NCBI RefSeq assembly: GCF_028288465.1 | Contig: NZ_JAQBNR010000024.1 | Coordinates: 62,001 to 126,000, forward strand | Reading direction: 5' to 3' | Source: Ferruginibacter sp. | GTDB lineage: Bacteria > Bacteroidota > Bacteroidia > Chitinophagales > Chitinophagaceae | DNA: 64,000 bases | Shown here: in pieces, positions 8,259-17,052 of the stretch | Layout of the letters: every line of letters begins with the position of its first letter | Numbering within the stretch: the stretch's first letter is position 1 | Position numbers and translations under genes: made by a program | Notes under the pieces: generated by a model | Told to the model about the DNA's origin: nothing | Database searches by the model: none | The model's input: the letters and a program-made list of their open reading frames with translations, nothing else

Positions 8259-9440
8259 TCAATAAACAATTGTCTCGTCTTTCAATTTTATAACCAGTTC
8301 CTTTTTATCATTCGCCTCTACCCTGCCGATTACCTGCGCATCAATATTAAATGTCTTGGCAGTAGAAATCATTAACTCCGCATCTTGAGCCGCACAATAA
8401 ATTTCCAGCCGGCAGCCCATGTTAAACACTTCGTACATTTCCCGGTTATTGCTGCCACTGCTTTTTTGAATGAGCTTAAAAATTTCCGGCGCTTCAAACA
8501 AATTGTCTTTTACAATCCTGAACGTCTCCGGCAGGTATTTCATGCATTTGGTCTGGCCTCCACCACTGCAATGGATCAGGCCATGTATTTTATCAAACTC
8601 ATTTTCCAGCAACACTTTTAATACCGGTGCGTAAGTTCTGGTGGGTGATAAAATCAATTTGCCAACCGTTGTGGTGAATGGTGAATTGTCAATGGTGAAT
8701 GTAATGGCATCACTTAGTTTATTGTTTCCGATGTACACTACCGCTTCATCCAGACTGGTGTTGTAACTTTCTTTAAAATTATCGGCGTAATATTTACTCA
8801 GTACATCATGTCTTGCACTGGTAAGGCCATTGCTGCCGATGCCGCTGTTGTATTCTGTTTCATAGGTGGCTTGTCCGTAACTCGCCAGGCCTACAATTAC
8901 ATCACCTGCTTTAATTTTATCATTGCTGATCACTTTGCTTTTCAGGAAGCGGCAAGTCATGGTGCCATTTACCGCAATCGTACGCACCACATCGCCTACA
9001 TCTGCCGTTTCACCTCCGAGGTAATGGATATGCACGCCAAAGCTTTTTAATTCATCAAACAGCTGCTGTGAGCCATTGATCACCTGGCTCAACACTTCAC
9101 CGGGAATGATAGTTTTGTTACGATCTATAGTTGAATTAAAAACGATATTATCATACACGCCAACGCATAACAGATCATCCAAATTCATCACAATAGCATC
9201 CTGTGCAATTCCCTTCCACACTGCAATATCGCCTGTTTCTTTCCAGTACAAATATGCCAGGATACTTTTAGTACCGGCACCGTCTGCATGCATTACGCTC
9301 ACATAATCATCGTCACCACCTAAATAGTCAGGATAAATTTTGCAAAACGCGTTGGCAAATAATCCCTGGTCGAGGTGCTTTGTAGCCGCATGTACTTCTT
9401 CTTTCTGTGCTGAAACGCCCCTTTTACTGTAAAGACTCAT
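8259..9440 (-). CDS. purM: Phosphoribosylformylglycinamidine cyclo-ligase (AIR synthetase)
   Basis: PurM catalyses the ATP-dependent closure of the imidazole ring (FGAM to AIR), step five of purine synthesis, in the cytoplasm. At 393 residues it is the long Bacteroidota form. Recognisable segments are the glycine-rich DGAGTKS near residue 53, GGETADVGD near 142, LSPTRTYAPV in the C-terminal half and the HCSGGGQTKC loop. Residues about 247-257 (FTIDNSPFT region) are encoded by a 28-bp heptamer array at 8673-8700 and appear as an extra loop just before the LSPTRTYAP motif, where related PurM proteins as I recall them are shorter. The reading frame is intact across it. A perfect -7 element lies 16 bases upstream of the start. 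Confidence 0.9.
   Translation of the reverse strand: MSLYSKRGVSAQKEEVHAATKHLDQGLFANAFCKIYPDYLGGDDDYVSVMHADGAGTKSILAYLYWKETGDIAVWKGIAQDAIVMNLDDLLCVGVYDNIVFNSTIDRNKTIIPGEVLSQVINGSQQLFDELKSFGVHIHYLGGETADVGDVVRTIAVNGTMTCRFLKSKVISNDKIKAGDVIVGLASYGQATYETEYNSGIGSNGLTSARHDVLSKYYADNFKESYNTSLDEAVVYIGNNKLSDAITFTIDNSPFTTTVGKLILSPTRTYAPVLKVLLENEFDKIHGLIHCSGGGQTKCMKYLPETFRIVKDNLFEAPEIFKLIQKSSGSNNREMYEVFNMGCRLEIYCAAQDAELMISTAKTFNIDAQVIGRVEANDKKELVIKLKDETIVY
8673..8700 (-). repeat. Four 7-bp repeats (ATTSACM) inside purM
   Basis: On the purM coding strand the array reads ATTCACC, ATTGACA, ATTCACC, ATTCACC, exactly 28 bp. The same unit makes up the intergenic array at 36800-36841. Here it lies within the purM coding region and keeps the frame open. 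Confidence 0.85.
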
Positions 9441-9455
9441 AAAAATATTTGAACC

Positions 9456-9464
9456 GCAAAACTA
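9456..9464 (-). promoter_or_regulatory. -7 promoter element of purM
   Basis: On the minus strand TAGTTTTGC matches the Bacteroidota -7 consensus TAnnTTTGC. It ends 16 bases before the purM ATG (9440), which implies a very short leader. No convincing -33 TTTG was found at the usual spacing. Confidence 0.45.
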
Positions 9465-9502
9465 AATTTCAATTTGCAATTATCCATTAATAAATTTTCA
9501 GG

Positions 9503-9511
9503 TAGTTTTGC
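9503..9511 (+). promoter_or_regulatory. -7 promoter element of ribF
   Basis: TAGTTTTGC, identical to the purM element on the opposite strand, ends 10 bases before the chosen ribF ATG at 9522. This supports starting ribF at 9522, because the upstream TTG start (9474) would lie before the promoter. The -33 element is not evident. Confidence 0.45.
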
Positions 9512-9521
9512 ACCACTAAAA

Positions 9522-10460
9522 ATGAGAGTTCACTACGATATACAGCACTTACCCCCGTTCCGCAACGCCGTCATCACCATCGGCACATTTGATGGCCTGC
9601 ACAATGGCCACCGCAAGATCATTGAACTGATGCAAAGCGAGGCAGCCAAAGTAAATGGCGAAACAGTGATTATTACGTTTGATCCACACCCAAGACAAAT
9701 TGTGGCTAAAGAAAGGGCACCACTTTTTTTGATTAATACCCCGGAAGAAAAAATCAGCCTGCTCGAAAAATTAAATATTGATCACCTGGTAGTGATTCCT
9801 TTCACGGAAGCCTTCGCCAATCAAACTGCAGAAGCCTATATCAGCGATTTTTTAGTAAATACTTTTCATCCGCATACGATTATCATTGGCTATGATCACC
9901 GTTTTGGTAAAGGCCGCAGCGGCGATTACAAATTGCTGGAAGAAAAGGCCGCCGAATATAATTACGAAGTAAAAGAAATACCGGTGTACATGCTGGAAGA
10001 TGTGACCATCAGCTCAACCAAAATCAGAGAAGCCATTTTACAGGGCGATGTGGATACAGCACGCAATTGTTTAGGTTACGATTATTTTTTCAGTGGCATT
10101 GTAATTAAAGGCAATCAGCTCGGCCGCACCATTGGCTACCCCACTGCCAACCTGCAGATAAACAATGAAAATAAACTGGTACCTGGTAACGGAGTATATG
10201 CTGTTATAATTCAACATTCAACATTCAACATTCAAAAAGCGGGGATGATGAATATTGGTGTTCGCCCTACCGTGGATGGAACCAACCGGGTGATTGAAGT
10301 AAATATTTTTAATTTTGATGAAGCTATTTATGGAGAAACATTGACCATCACACTGATCAAACATCTGCGGAGCGAAGTAAAATTTAACGGGCTGGATGCG
10401 CTGAAAGCTCAGCTGGCACTGGATAAGATTGCGGCAATGGAAGCGCTTCCTGAGTTATGA
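9522..10460 (+). CDS. ribF: Bifunctional riboflavin kinase / FAD synthetase
   Basis: RibF phosphorylates riboflavin to FMN and adenylates it to FAD in the cytoplasm. The N-terminal FMN adenylyltransferase domain has GTFDGLHNGHRK (residues about 21-32) and the SSTKIREAI motif near 165-173. The C-terminal riboflavin kinase domain has GRTIGYPTANL and NIGVRPTVDG. Length from ATG 9522 is 312 residues, normal for the family; a TTG 48 bp upstream is rejected because a -7 element lies between. Residues about 230-239 (the QHSTFNIQK loop in the kinase domain) come from a 28-bp heptamer array, and the stop codon lies in a second array. It is divergent from purM. Confidence 0.92.
   Translation: MRVHYDIQHLPPFRNAVITIGTFDGLHNGHRKIIELMQSEAAKVNGETVIITFDPHPRQIVAKERAPLFLINTPEEKISLLEKLNIDHLVVIPFTEAFANQTAEAYISDFLVNTFHPHTIIIGYDHRFGKGRSGDYKLLEEKAAEYNYEVKEIPVYMLEDVTISSTKIREAILQGDVDTARNCLGYDYFFSGIVIKGNQLGRTIGYPTANLQINNENKLVPGNGVYAVIIQHSTFNIQKAGMMNIGVRPTVDGTNRVIEVNIFNFDEAIYGETLTITLIKHLRSEVKFNGLDALKAQLALDKIAAMEALPEL
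10209..10236 (+). repeat. Four 7-bp repeats (ATTCAAC) inside ribF
   Basis: Three perfect ATTCAAC units and a fourth ATTCAAA, 28 bp, within the ribF kinase domain and in an open frame. This is the same length as the array inside purM 1.5 kb away, with a related unit. Confidence 0.85.
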
Positions 10461-10480
10461 GTTATGAATTATAAGTTATG
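10453..10480 (+). repeat. Four 7-bp repeats (AGTTATG) spanning the ribF stop codon
   Basis: Units AGTTATG, AGTTATG, AATTATA, AGTTATG. The ribF stop codon TGA (10458-10460) is made by the junction of the first two units, so the array sets the C-terminus of RibF. From here to the holA end (10481-10712) no further gene is seen. Confidence 0.8.
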
Positions 10481-10712
10481 GGTGTATTAATATCTCAGCT
10501 TCTGCTATTTCCTGCTTAGATATTTCTTCACTGCGTTTGGGTGTTCGGGTATGGTCCAATAATGTTATTTTGTAAAAGAGTGCGACGCCTGTCAAGCTTA
10601 ATAGCAGTACATCTGCCGGGCTTCAAAAAAAATAAAAAGCGAACTAAATTATATCCGAGCGATTTACTAAAATTCATCAGCCGATATTGTCCGGCGCGGC
10701 GGAGACAGGTTA

Positions 10713-11711
10713 TCATCCCATCATCTTTACCACCATTTCCTTCAGCAAACTGCCATCTGATGTGCCGCTGTCGTTTACGCCAACACTTTTTAAATTGTAT
10801 TCGTGCAATAAAAGTAAGGCTCTTTCTACTCCTTCATAACCATATATTTTTGCAGTGGCGATGGCTTCTTTTGCGGCGAAGGGATTGTTGTAAAAAAATG
10901 GCTTGACTGCATTTTCGCTTTTGTCCGTCATACCAAAAATAATGTAGAGTTTGCTGAAATAACCATACAGCGCGGGCAACACCAATTGTATGGGTGCGGC
11001 TTTGGGATTGCCTTCAAAATACTGGATGATGCGGATGGCTTTTGCCAGGTCTTTTTTACTCATGGCGGCCTGCAGCTCAAAAGCATTATACTCTTTACTT
11101 ACGCCAACATATTTTTCAATATCATCTTCAGTGATGGTTTTGCGTTGGCCGAGGTTGACCGTAATCTTTTCCAACTCATTTACAATACGGTTCAGGTCGT
11201 TGCCAAGGTGATCTACCAGCAACAAAACACCCTTCTGCGACATGCTGAAATCCTGCGCTTTGATATACTCCGTAACCCATTCCACCAGTTTGTATTCTTT
11301 GATCTTTTCTGAGGTAAATACTTCACCATCTTTTTTAATGGTCTTGTATAACTTGGTACGTTTGTCGAGCGTTTTTTCTTTATAGCTTACTACAAAAATG
11401 GTGGATGCAAGCGGATGTTCGATATAATTTTCCAGTTTATCAATGTCTTTCATTTGCTGGGCTTCCTTCAGCAGCACCACCTGCTTTTCGGCAAACATGG
11501 GATAGCGCATGCAGGCATTTACAATGTCGCTCCAGTTGGCATCTTTGCCATAAAATACAGACAGGTTAAAACCTGCCTCACTTTCCGGCAACAGGTGATG
11601 CTCGGCATAGTTCATAATTTTATCTATGTAATAATCTTCCTCTCCTTCCAGCCAGTACACCGGCTTAAATGATCTTTTTTTCCAATCGCCTAAAATTTTT
11701 TCTGCAGACAT
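10713..11711 (-). CDS. holA: DNA polymerase III delta subunit (clamp loader)
   Basis: HolA opens the beta sliding clamp as part of the gamma/delta clamp-loader complex. The 332-residue length and segment order fit the family: an N-terminal AAA-like domain without a working P-loop (KPVYWLEGEEDYYIDKI near residues 16-32, then the VVLLKEAQQM strand), the middle domain with NDLNRIVNELEKI near 169-181, and the C-terminal helical domain with YNAFELQAAMSKKD. The ATG at 11711 gives the expected N-terminus. It is transcribed leftward and is the only gene between two intergenic stretches; no operon partner is seen. Confidence 0.85.
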   Translation of the reverse strand: MSAEKILGDWKKRSFKPVYWLEGEEDYYIDKIMNYAEHHLLPESEAGFNLSVFYGKDANWSDIVNACMRYPMFAEKQVVLLKEAQQMKDIDKLENYIEHPLASTIFVVSYKEKTLDKRTKLYKTIKKDGEVFTSEKIKEYKLVEWVTEYIKAQDFSMSQKGVLLLVDHLGNDLNRIVNELEKITVNLGQRKTITEDDIEKYVGVSKEYNAFELQAAMSKKDLAKAIRIIQYFEGNPKAAPIQLVLPALYGYFSKLYIIFGMTDKSENAVKPFFYNNPFAAKEAIATAKIYGYEGVERALLLLHEYNLKSVGVNDSGTSDGSLLKEMVVKMMG

Positions 11712-12065
11712 GTGAGTTATAAAGTTTTATTTCAGTTACACCCATACGGATGGCTTATGGCTGATTTTGTGATGCCTGATTTTTTTCTTTTTGTGAATTA
11801 CTTGCCTGATGTAGAAACAACATAAATTAAAAATTTCGGAAATTGCTTCGCAGCTTTCTCTCTCGCAAAAAATTTATTTGTTTTTTCGTTCCCCATTAAG
11901 TTAATTACGTGTTGAGGATGCAAGTTATATGATTTGGGTTTTGCAGAATGTTTATTAATAGCACAAACAACAAACAGAAATTCTAATTAACCCTGTAAAT
12001 TTTTGAATCTAACGTGTAATTTAACGATCAAACGATTCGAAGGAATCAGACATCAGACATAAAAT
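11712..12065. other. Gene-free interval upstream of holA
   Basis: AT-rich, about 350 bases, with no supported gene or RNA. It should hold the holA promoter at its left end. The right end carries a short heptamer array (12045-12065: ATCAGAC twice, then ATAAAAT) directly after the stop codon of the next gene. Confidence 0.5.
12045..12065 (+). repeat. Short 7-bp repeat array (ATCAGAC)
   Basis: Two perfect ATCAGAC units and one degenerate unit, immediately beyond the 3' end of the 82-residue small protein gene. Confidence 0.5.
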
Positions 12066-12314
12066 TTATTTACCGCTCTTCCACTGCTTCAAATGTTCCA
12101 CCACTTCTTCCTGGCGTTTTAATTCTTCGGCTTCAATTTCTTTCATATCGTCTTCTATTTCGTTCCATTCTTCATCTGTCAATTCGTCTTCCACTACCGA
12201 AGAAGGGTTGTTAAATTTGATTACCACATCATGCAATACCTGCAATGCTGCCTCATTGTCCATACCCATCACTATGTTTATGATTTTCTGTTTTACTATT
12301 TCAATGCTTGTCAT
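12066..12314 (-). CDS. Small acidic protein, possibly antitoxin-like
   Basis: Unrecognised 82-residue protein. The N-terminal half is predicted helical (TSIEIVKQKIINIVMGM, then EAALQVLHDVV), and the C-terminal half is a strongly acidic coiled-coil-like stretch (residues 43-72, rich in E and D) ending in a basic tail. The opening resembles small Bacteroidota antitoxins of addiction modules, but no partner toxin gene is adjacent, so this is only a suggestion. Preceded by an ATG and followed by a heptamer array. Confidence 0.5.
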   Translation of the reverse strand: MTSIEIVKQKIINIVMGMDNEAALQVLHDVVIKFNNPSSVVEDELTDEEWNEIEDDMKEIEAEELKRQEEVVEHLKQWKSGK

Positions 12315-12354
12315 AAAAAAGATTTGTATAAAATTAAAACATTAGGCATAAAAA

Positions 12355-12379
12355 AAGATACCTCTTTACAAGGTATCTT
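12355..12379 (-). terminator. Rho-independent terminator of the first GlsB-like gene
   Basis: Nine-base-pair stem AAGATACCT / AGGTATCTT with a 7-base loop. Read on the minus strand it is followed by a run of seven T residues, 23 bases after the stop codon at 12402. Confidence 0.85.
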
Positions 12380-12401
12380 ATCAAATAATTTTGCAATAAA
12401 A

Positions 12402-12659
12402 TTAAATTCTTTTTGGAATAATCATATTCAACAAGGTCAATAAAAAGAATGCACCAAAGGCTGCCGTTAAAACATATCCCTGCCAATCCTGTCCGGAATT
12501 AATGCCAGTTGCAGCACAAACCACGTATCCTATCAAGCCACCGAAAATACCTGCCAATACGCTTGCATTTAATTCCAGGTTATTGCCTTTAAATAATTTT
12601 CCTACCCAGCCTGCCAGTGCGCCATACGTTAATACAATTATAATTGCTAATGCTTCCAT
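12402..12659 (-). CDS. GlsB/YeaQ/YmgE-family stress membrane protein
   Basis: Transglycosylase-associated (YeaQ/YmgE/GlsB) family, an 85-residue inner-membrane protein with three helices (about residues 3-22, 31-50 and 58-79) separated by glycine-rich turns (GALAGWVGK, GGLIGYV). The family is induced by general stress in other bacteria; the mechanism is unknown. An AAGGA sequence lies 10 bases before the ATG. A near-identical layout is repeated 260 bp to the right, so this is a tandem duplicate, each copy with its own terminator. Confidence 0.8.
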   Translation of the reverse strand: MEALAIIIVLTYGALAGWVGKLFKGNNLELNASVLAGIFGGLIGYVVCAATGINSGQDWQGYVLTAAFGAFFLLTLLNMIIPKRI

Positions 12660-12876
12660 ACTGTTTTCCTTAAAGGATTAAATAATAAAACGAATATTGT
12701 ATGAGTTGCAATCCGCCTGCCAATTTTATCTATTCACAATACGAATGAAAACAAGGGAAAATAGGGGAAATCGGGTATCGGATTCTACAGGTATTGATAT
12801 GTAACGAACAAATGGTCATTTTATTTTAATGCAGTATCCTTTGGACCAACTAGACGGCTGACGGACAGGCACAAAA

Positions 12877-12900
12877 AAGACGCCTTTAATAAAGCGCCTT
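12877..12900 (-). terminator. Rho-independent terminator of the second GlsB-like gene
   Basis: Ten-base-pair stem (AAGGCGCTTT / AAGGCGTCTT on the minus strand, with three G-T pairs), a 4-base loop and then a run of T, 20 bases beyond the stop codon at 12921. Confidence 0.75.
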
Positions 12901-12920
12901 GTGATCATTTTTTTCCTTTA

Positions 12921-13181
12921 TCAAATTCGTCGCGGAATAATTAAATTCAGTACTGCTAGCAAGATACAGGCCCCAATACCTGCGGTTAAAATGTAACCTA
13001 TCCATCCGCCTCCAAGGCTAATATGCAGCAAGCCGAATAACCAGTATCCGACAAAGCCTCCCAAAATTCCTACTATGATATTTCCGATCAACCCAAGTCC
13101 GCTTCCCTGGAATAATTGTGACCCCAGCCAGCCGGCGATTGCGCCTAAAATAAGTGTGATGATAATTGCCTGTGCTTCCAT
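12921..13181 (-). CDS. GlsB/YeaQ/YmgE-family stress membrane protein (paralogue)
   Basis: Second copy of the three-helix family, 86 residues from the ATG at 13181. The frame could be extended upstream to 13220, but the shorter start matches the paralogue's N-terminus (MEAQAIIITL against MEALAIIIVL) and puts the first residue directly before helix 1. Glycine-rich turns (GAIAGWLGSQ, GGFVGYWLF) and the C-terminal L-N-L-I-I-P-R-R-I motif match the first copy (L-N-M-I-I-P-K-R-I). It differs from its neighbour at many positions, so the duplication is not recent. Confidence 0.8.
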   Translation of the reverse strand: MEAQAIIITLILGAIAGWLGSQLFQGSGLGLIGNIIVGILGGFVGYWLFGLLHISLGGGWIGYILTAGIGACILLAVLNLIIPRRI

Positions 13182-13404
13182 GATTTTTTGTTTAAAGGTT
13201 TTTAAATACAATTCCTCCATTCAAATGCAATCTGCCTGCCAGTAATAATTACCTTATGCTTAACACGTTTTATTTGTTTTCAATCTAAATGCTGGGTCAT
13301 TATTTCTACAGTGTAAGCTATTTTTTGGAAGCGGGTTTTAATACAGGATCAAATTTCATTGATTTTCTCTTCAGATCAGGCCCCGACCTTAACCTACGAA
13401 AAAA

Positions 13405-13422
13405 CCCCGCGCTATGCCGGGG
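13405..13422 (-). terminator. Rho-independent terminator of smc
   Basis: GC-rich stem CCCCG / CGGGG with an 8-base loop followed by six T residues on the minus strand, about 40 bases after the smc stop. Confidence 0.8.
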
Positions 13423-13431
13423 TATATTTCA

Positions 13432-13461
13432 ATTCGTGTAATTCGTGATTAAAAATTCGTG
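13432..13461 (+). repeat. Short repeat array (ATTCGTG) at the smc 3' end
   Basis: Three ATTCGTG units and one ATTAAAA unit, period 7 with one 2-bp offset, lying between the smc stop codon and its terminator. Confidence 0.65.
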
Positions 13462-13464
13462 CTG

Positions 13465-16400
13465 TTAATTTAATGATCTGAAATCCACCGGAACCAGCTT
13501 ACTTACGCCTGGCTCCTGCATGGTTACACCATAAATCACATCTACGGCACTCATCGTTTGTTTGTTATGTGTAACAATGATAAACTGGCTATTCTCGCTA
13601 AACTGTTTGATCATCTTTGTAAACTTGCCTACGTTCGCATCATCCAGTGGCGCATCTACTTCATCCAATATACAAAAAGGTGCAGGTTTAATTAAATAGA
13701 TGGCAAACAATAAAGCAGTTGCCGTTAATGTTTTTTCTCCACCACTTAACTGCCCTATCGACGACGGCCGTTTACCTTTTGGTTTGGCCACGATATCAAT
13801 TCCTGTTTCGGCCAGATTGGTCGGATCAACCAATACCATATCTGCTGTATCATCTTCTGTAAACAGCGCTTTAAATACTTTCTGAAAATTATCTCTTACT
13901 TTATTAAACGTATCCAGGAACTGCTGGTTGGCCGTGGCTTCTACTTCCTGTATGGTTTGCATCAGGCTGTCTTTAGCCGTTACCAGGTCATTCTTCTGTT
14001 CCATGATAAACTCATAGCGCTTCTTCATTTCGGTGTACGCTTCAATTGCAGTCGGGTTTATCTCACCAATATTTTCCAGGCGTTTGCGCATGCGGTCATT
14101 CTTCTCCTGTAAATCTTCCAATGGAACGTCGCCAGTTCTTGGCTCATCAATGATGGTATCCAGATCAATTTTAAACTCTACCTGCAGCCTTTCTTTCATA
14201 CCTGCCAGTTGCAGTTTTAATTCGGTGAGTTTATCTTTTATTTCACTTAATAAATGGTCAATCGTTTCCTTGGATTTTTGTTTGTGGCGCAGCTCGCTTT
14301 CCTTTGCTGCCAGGGCATTGCGTAAATTATAATAAGCCTGGTCGGCTTCATTTAATTTCTTTTCTTCCACATCTTTATTCATCAGCAAGTCCTTCACCAA
14401 TGTTTCCAGTTCACTCAATGTGGCGGCGGTTTCACCAATGCTGGCGGCAGCTTCAGTTAACTGAACTGTACTGCTTTCTATCTGAATTTTCAAATCATTT
14501 AACTGGCGGCTCTTAAATTCAAACTCCTGTTTTAAAGACACCACTTTGCTTTGCTGGCGGGTAAACTGCAGGTTGCCATCATTGTAAGTAGCTGTAGCAA
14601 AATTGTATTCCTGCTCGGCCGAAGCATAATCCTGTTCTACTCCCTGCATTGTATCGCCCAGTTCTTCCAATTGGGTATTCAGCTTTTCAAGTTCCTCCCT
14701 GGTGTTGGCAATTGCATCGTGACTTGTTTCCAATTGTTCCTGCAAGTCATCAATTCTTTTGCTGCTCGTTTCTTCCAAATGGTGCAGGTTCTCAATTTTA
14801 TTCTGCAGGCTAAACACATGATTCGTAAGATTATTTATGTCCTGCTGTGTTTGCTTAATAGCATTTTCTTTCAGCTGCTCATTAAAAGCAATCACTTCAT
14901 TGTGGCGGGCCTGTATGGTTGCTTTCAGTTCATTCACCACAATTTCCTGCGCACTGATTTCTTCTACCAGCTTTTCTAAATTCTTCGCACGGCCAATCTT
15001 CTTACCTTCAAACAAACCAACGCTGCCGCCGGTAAGGGAATATTTGCCTTTTACATATTTACCCGTTTTTTCCAGTACCACCGCTCCGTTGCTGTTGGTA
15101 AGTGCGTCTTCATCTTCCGCTATGAAAACATTGCCCAGCAAGTGTTTGGCAAGATGAGCATATTTCCCATCCACTTCGATTACACTTAGCGCAGGTATTG
15201 TTCTTTCCGGCTGGTGACTTTCTTCAAAACCGGTAAATTTATCCTGTAAAAAGAAATTGGCTTTGCCCTTTTTATTATCATCCAGCAAATGGATCGCCTT
15301 CAATCCTTCTTCTAAATTATTTACCACGTAATAATTCAGGTAAGGCTCCAATACATTTTCTACCGCCGCACGATATTCCGGTTGTACATAAATGATATCA
15401 CTCAGCAACGGCGCTTCATGATTCCAGTTAGGATTTTTATGCAAAAACTTTACGCTCTCAGGGTAGCCTTCCATGCTATCCACCAGGCTCTTCAGCAAGG
15501 CGTATTCGTTTTTCTTACTATCGAATTTTCTATTTTCTTCTGCGAGTTCTCCACGCAGTTTTTCCAGCATACTTTGCGTTTGAAAAATCTGTTCTTTTGT
15601 AAACTCGTGATGATCCTGCAATTGCTGCAAGTCAACCTTCTTTTGCTCCAGCTCATCCGCCTTCACTTTCCGGTCGGCTTCCAGTTGTTGTAACTGGCTT
15701 TGGCGCTGACTCTTTTCATCCTGTATCTGAACAATGGTACGTTGTACATTTTGAATGCTGGTATCGGCCACCGCTACTTTTTTTTCTGCGTCAAACTGGT
15801 TACGTTGTATGGCCTGGTTTTCCCGGCGCAGGGCATCAATGCTGCTGCGTTTTTCATCAAACGTTTTGCGTTTGTCTTCCACCGCATTTTTCAATTCTTC
15901 CAACCGGCCTTCCAGTTCTTCCAGCTTCTGTTCGTCTTCACCAATCTGCACACTGGTAAACTGGATACTTTCATCCAACCCCTTTAATTGTCCGCCTGCT
16001 TTCTGTAAAAAATCATTCAGGCTGGTTTCCCGTTCTCTTAAGTATCGCAGGCGTTGTGCCGCTAAGCTTTTTTCACTTTCCTTGCTACGCACGGCACCCA
16101 GCATATCGTTAAAGGCATGCTGCATATCCTGCAGATTTTTTTCCTGTGTAATAAAGCCCAGTTTTTCCTGCTCCAGCCCCGCTTCTTCCAATGCAATGGC
16201 AGCTTCCAATTCCAGGCGCTTATCTACTTCGGTTTGCTGCTGGTGATTCAGGTCGCGGTAGGTAATGTTAAATCCCTCCAGCGCTGCCTTGGCCAGCTCA
16301 ATGCTCACTTCCTTATATTCCTTCTTTATCTCAAAATACTTCTCTGCTTTTTTTGCCTGGCTTTCCAGGCTCTTCAGCTGGTTATTGATCTCAAACAGTA

Positions 16401-16980
16401 AATCTTCAATACGGGCCAAATCCTGCTCTGTAGCATCCAGTTTTAACTTGGCTTCTTTTTTACGGGTTTTATAAATAGTTATCCCCGCTGCCTGTTCCAG
16501 CATTTTACGGCGGCTGTTCTCTTTATCCTTGATAATATCATCCACCATGCCCAGTTCAATGATGGCATAACTGTCCGTGCTAACGCCGGTATCCATAAAC
16601 AAATTATGAATATCCTTCAGGCGACAAGCCACATCATTCAGGCGGTATTCGCTTTCCCCGTTTTTATAATATTTACGGGTAACTGTTACCATATTAAACT
16701 CCGTTGGCAACAGGTTTTTGGTATTTTCAAAAGTGAGGCTCACTTCTGCCAGCCCACTCGCAGAGCGGCTTTTGCTACCGTTAAACACCAGGCTCTCCAG
16801 GTTTTCGCTTCGCAGGTTGCTTATTTTATGCTCGCCGATTACCCAGCGGATACTATCAATGATATTGCTTTTGCCACAACCATTGGGCCCGATAACACCG
16901 GTAATACCCTCATCAAAATTGAGTACGGTTTTATCAGCAAAACTTTTAAATCCTTTTATTTCAAGACTCTTTAAACGCAC
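13465..16980 (-). CDS. smc: Chromosome segregation ATPase SMC
   Basis: SMC dimers with ScpAB act in chromosome compaction and segregation. From the GTG at 16980 the product is 1171 residues. The N-terminal ABC head has Walker A GPNGCGKS at residues 31-38. Two long coiled-coil arms (about 165-490 and 660-1000) flank a hinge domain (about 500-640, with YPESVKFLHKNPNW near its start). The C-terminal head has the SGGEKTLTATALL signature near 1079 and the CILDEVDAPLDD Walker B near 1103-1114. The GTG start gives MRLKSLEIKGFKSFADKT, the standard SMC N-terminus; the frame is open further to a TTG at 17007 but that adds an atypical tail. The gene is single and followed by a strong terminator. Confidence 0.95.
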   Translation of the reverse strand: MRLKSLEIKGFKSFADKTVLNFDEGITGVIGPNGCGKSNIIDSIRWVIGEHKISNLRSENLESLVFNGSKSRSASGLAEVSLTFENTKNLLPTEFNMVTVTRKYYKNGESEYRLNDVACRLKDIHNLFMDTGVSTDSYAIIELGMVDDIIKDKENSRRKMLEQAAGITIYKTRKKEAKLKLDATEQDLARIEDLLFEINNQLKSLESQAKKAEKYFEIKKEYKEVSIELAKAALEGFNITYRDLNHQQQTEVDKRLELEAAIALEEAGLEQEKLGFITQEKNLQDMQHAFNDMLGAVRSKESEKSLAAQRLRYLRERETSLNDFLQKAGGQLKGLDESIQFTSVQIGEDEQKLEELEGRLEELKNAVEDKRKTFDEKRSSIDALRRENQAIQRNQFDAEKKVAVADTSIQNVQRTIVQIQDEKSQRQSQLQQLEADRKVKADELEQKKVDLQQLQDHHEFTKEQIFQTQSMLEKLRGELAEENRKFDSKKNEYALLKSLVDSMEGYPESVKFLHKNPNWNHEAPLLSDIIYVQPEYRAAVENVLEPYLNYYVVNNLEEGLKAIHLLDDNKKGKANFFLQDKFTGFEESHQPERTIPALSVIEVDGKYAHLAKHLLGNVFIAEDEDALTNSNGAVVLEKTGKYVKGKYSLTGGSVGLFEGKKIGRAKNLEKLVEEISAQEIVVNELKATIQARHNEVIAFNEQLKENAIKQTQQDINNLTNHVFSLQNKIENLHHLEETSSKRIDDLQEQLETSHDAIANTREELEKLNTQLEELGDTMQGVEQDYASAEQEYNFATATYNDGNLQFTRQQSKVVSLKQEFEFKSRQLNDLKIQIESSTVQLTEAAASIGETAATLSELETLVKDLLMNKDVEEKKLNEADQAYYNLRNALAAKESELRHKQKSKETIDHLLSEIKDKLTELKLQLAGMKERLQVEFKIDLDTIIDEPRTGDVPLEDLQEKNDRMRKRLENIGEINPTAIEAYTEMKKRYEFIMEQKNDLVTAKDSLMQTIQEVEATANQQFLDTFNKVRDNFQKVFKALFTEDDTADMVLVDPTNLAETGIDIVAKPKGKRPSSIGQLSGGEKTLTATALLFAIYLIKPAPFCILDEVDAPLDDANVGKFTKMIKQFSENSQFIIVTHNKQTMSAVDVIYGVTMQEPGVSKLVPVDFRSLN

Positions 16981-17052
16981 GGTTCTATAATTTAAGTAAG
17001 AGGGCAAATATAGCCCAATGGTTTAGAAAGTGAATTTGAATGTATGCACGAG

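Noticed and set aside
10528..10906. Two opposing small frames between ribF and holA
   Set aside because: Basic, low-complexity sequence, one overlapping the end of holA; no sign of selection.
12066..12314. Toxin-antitoxin module at the small acidic protein
   Set aside because: No toxin-like gene adjoins; the likeness is limited to the N-terminal helix.
14551..16474. Several plus-strand frames of 70-160 codons
   Set aside because: All are antisense to smc and reflect its codon bias.
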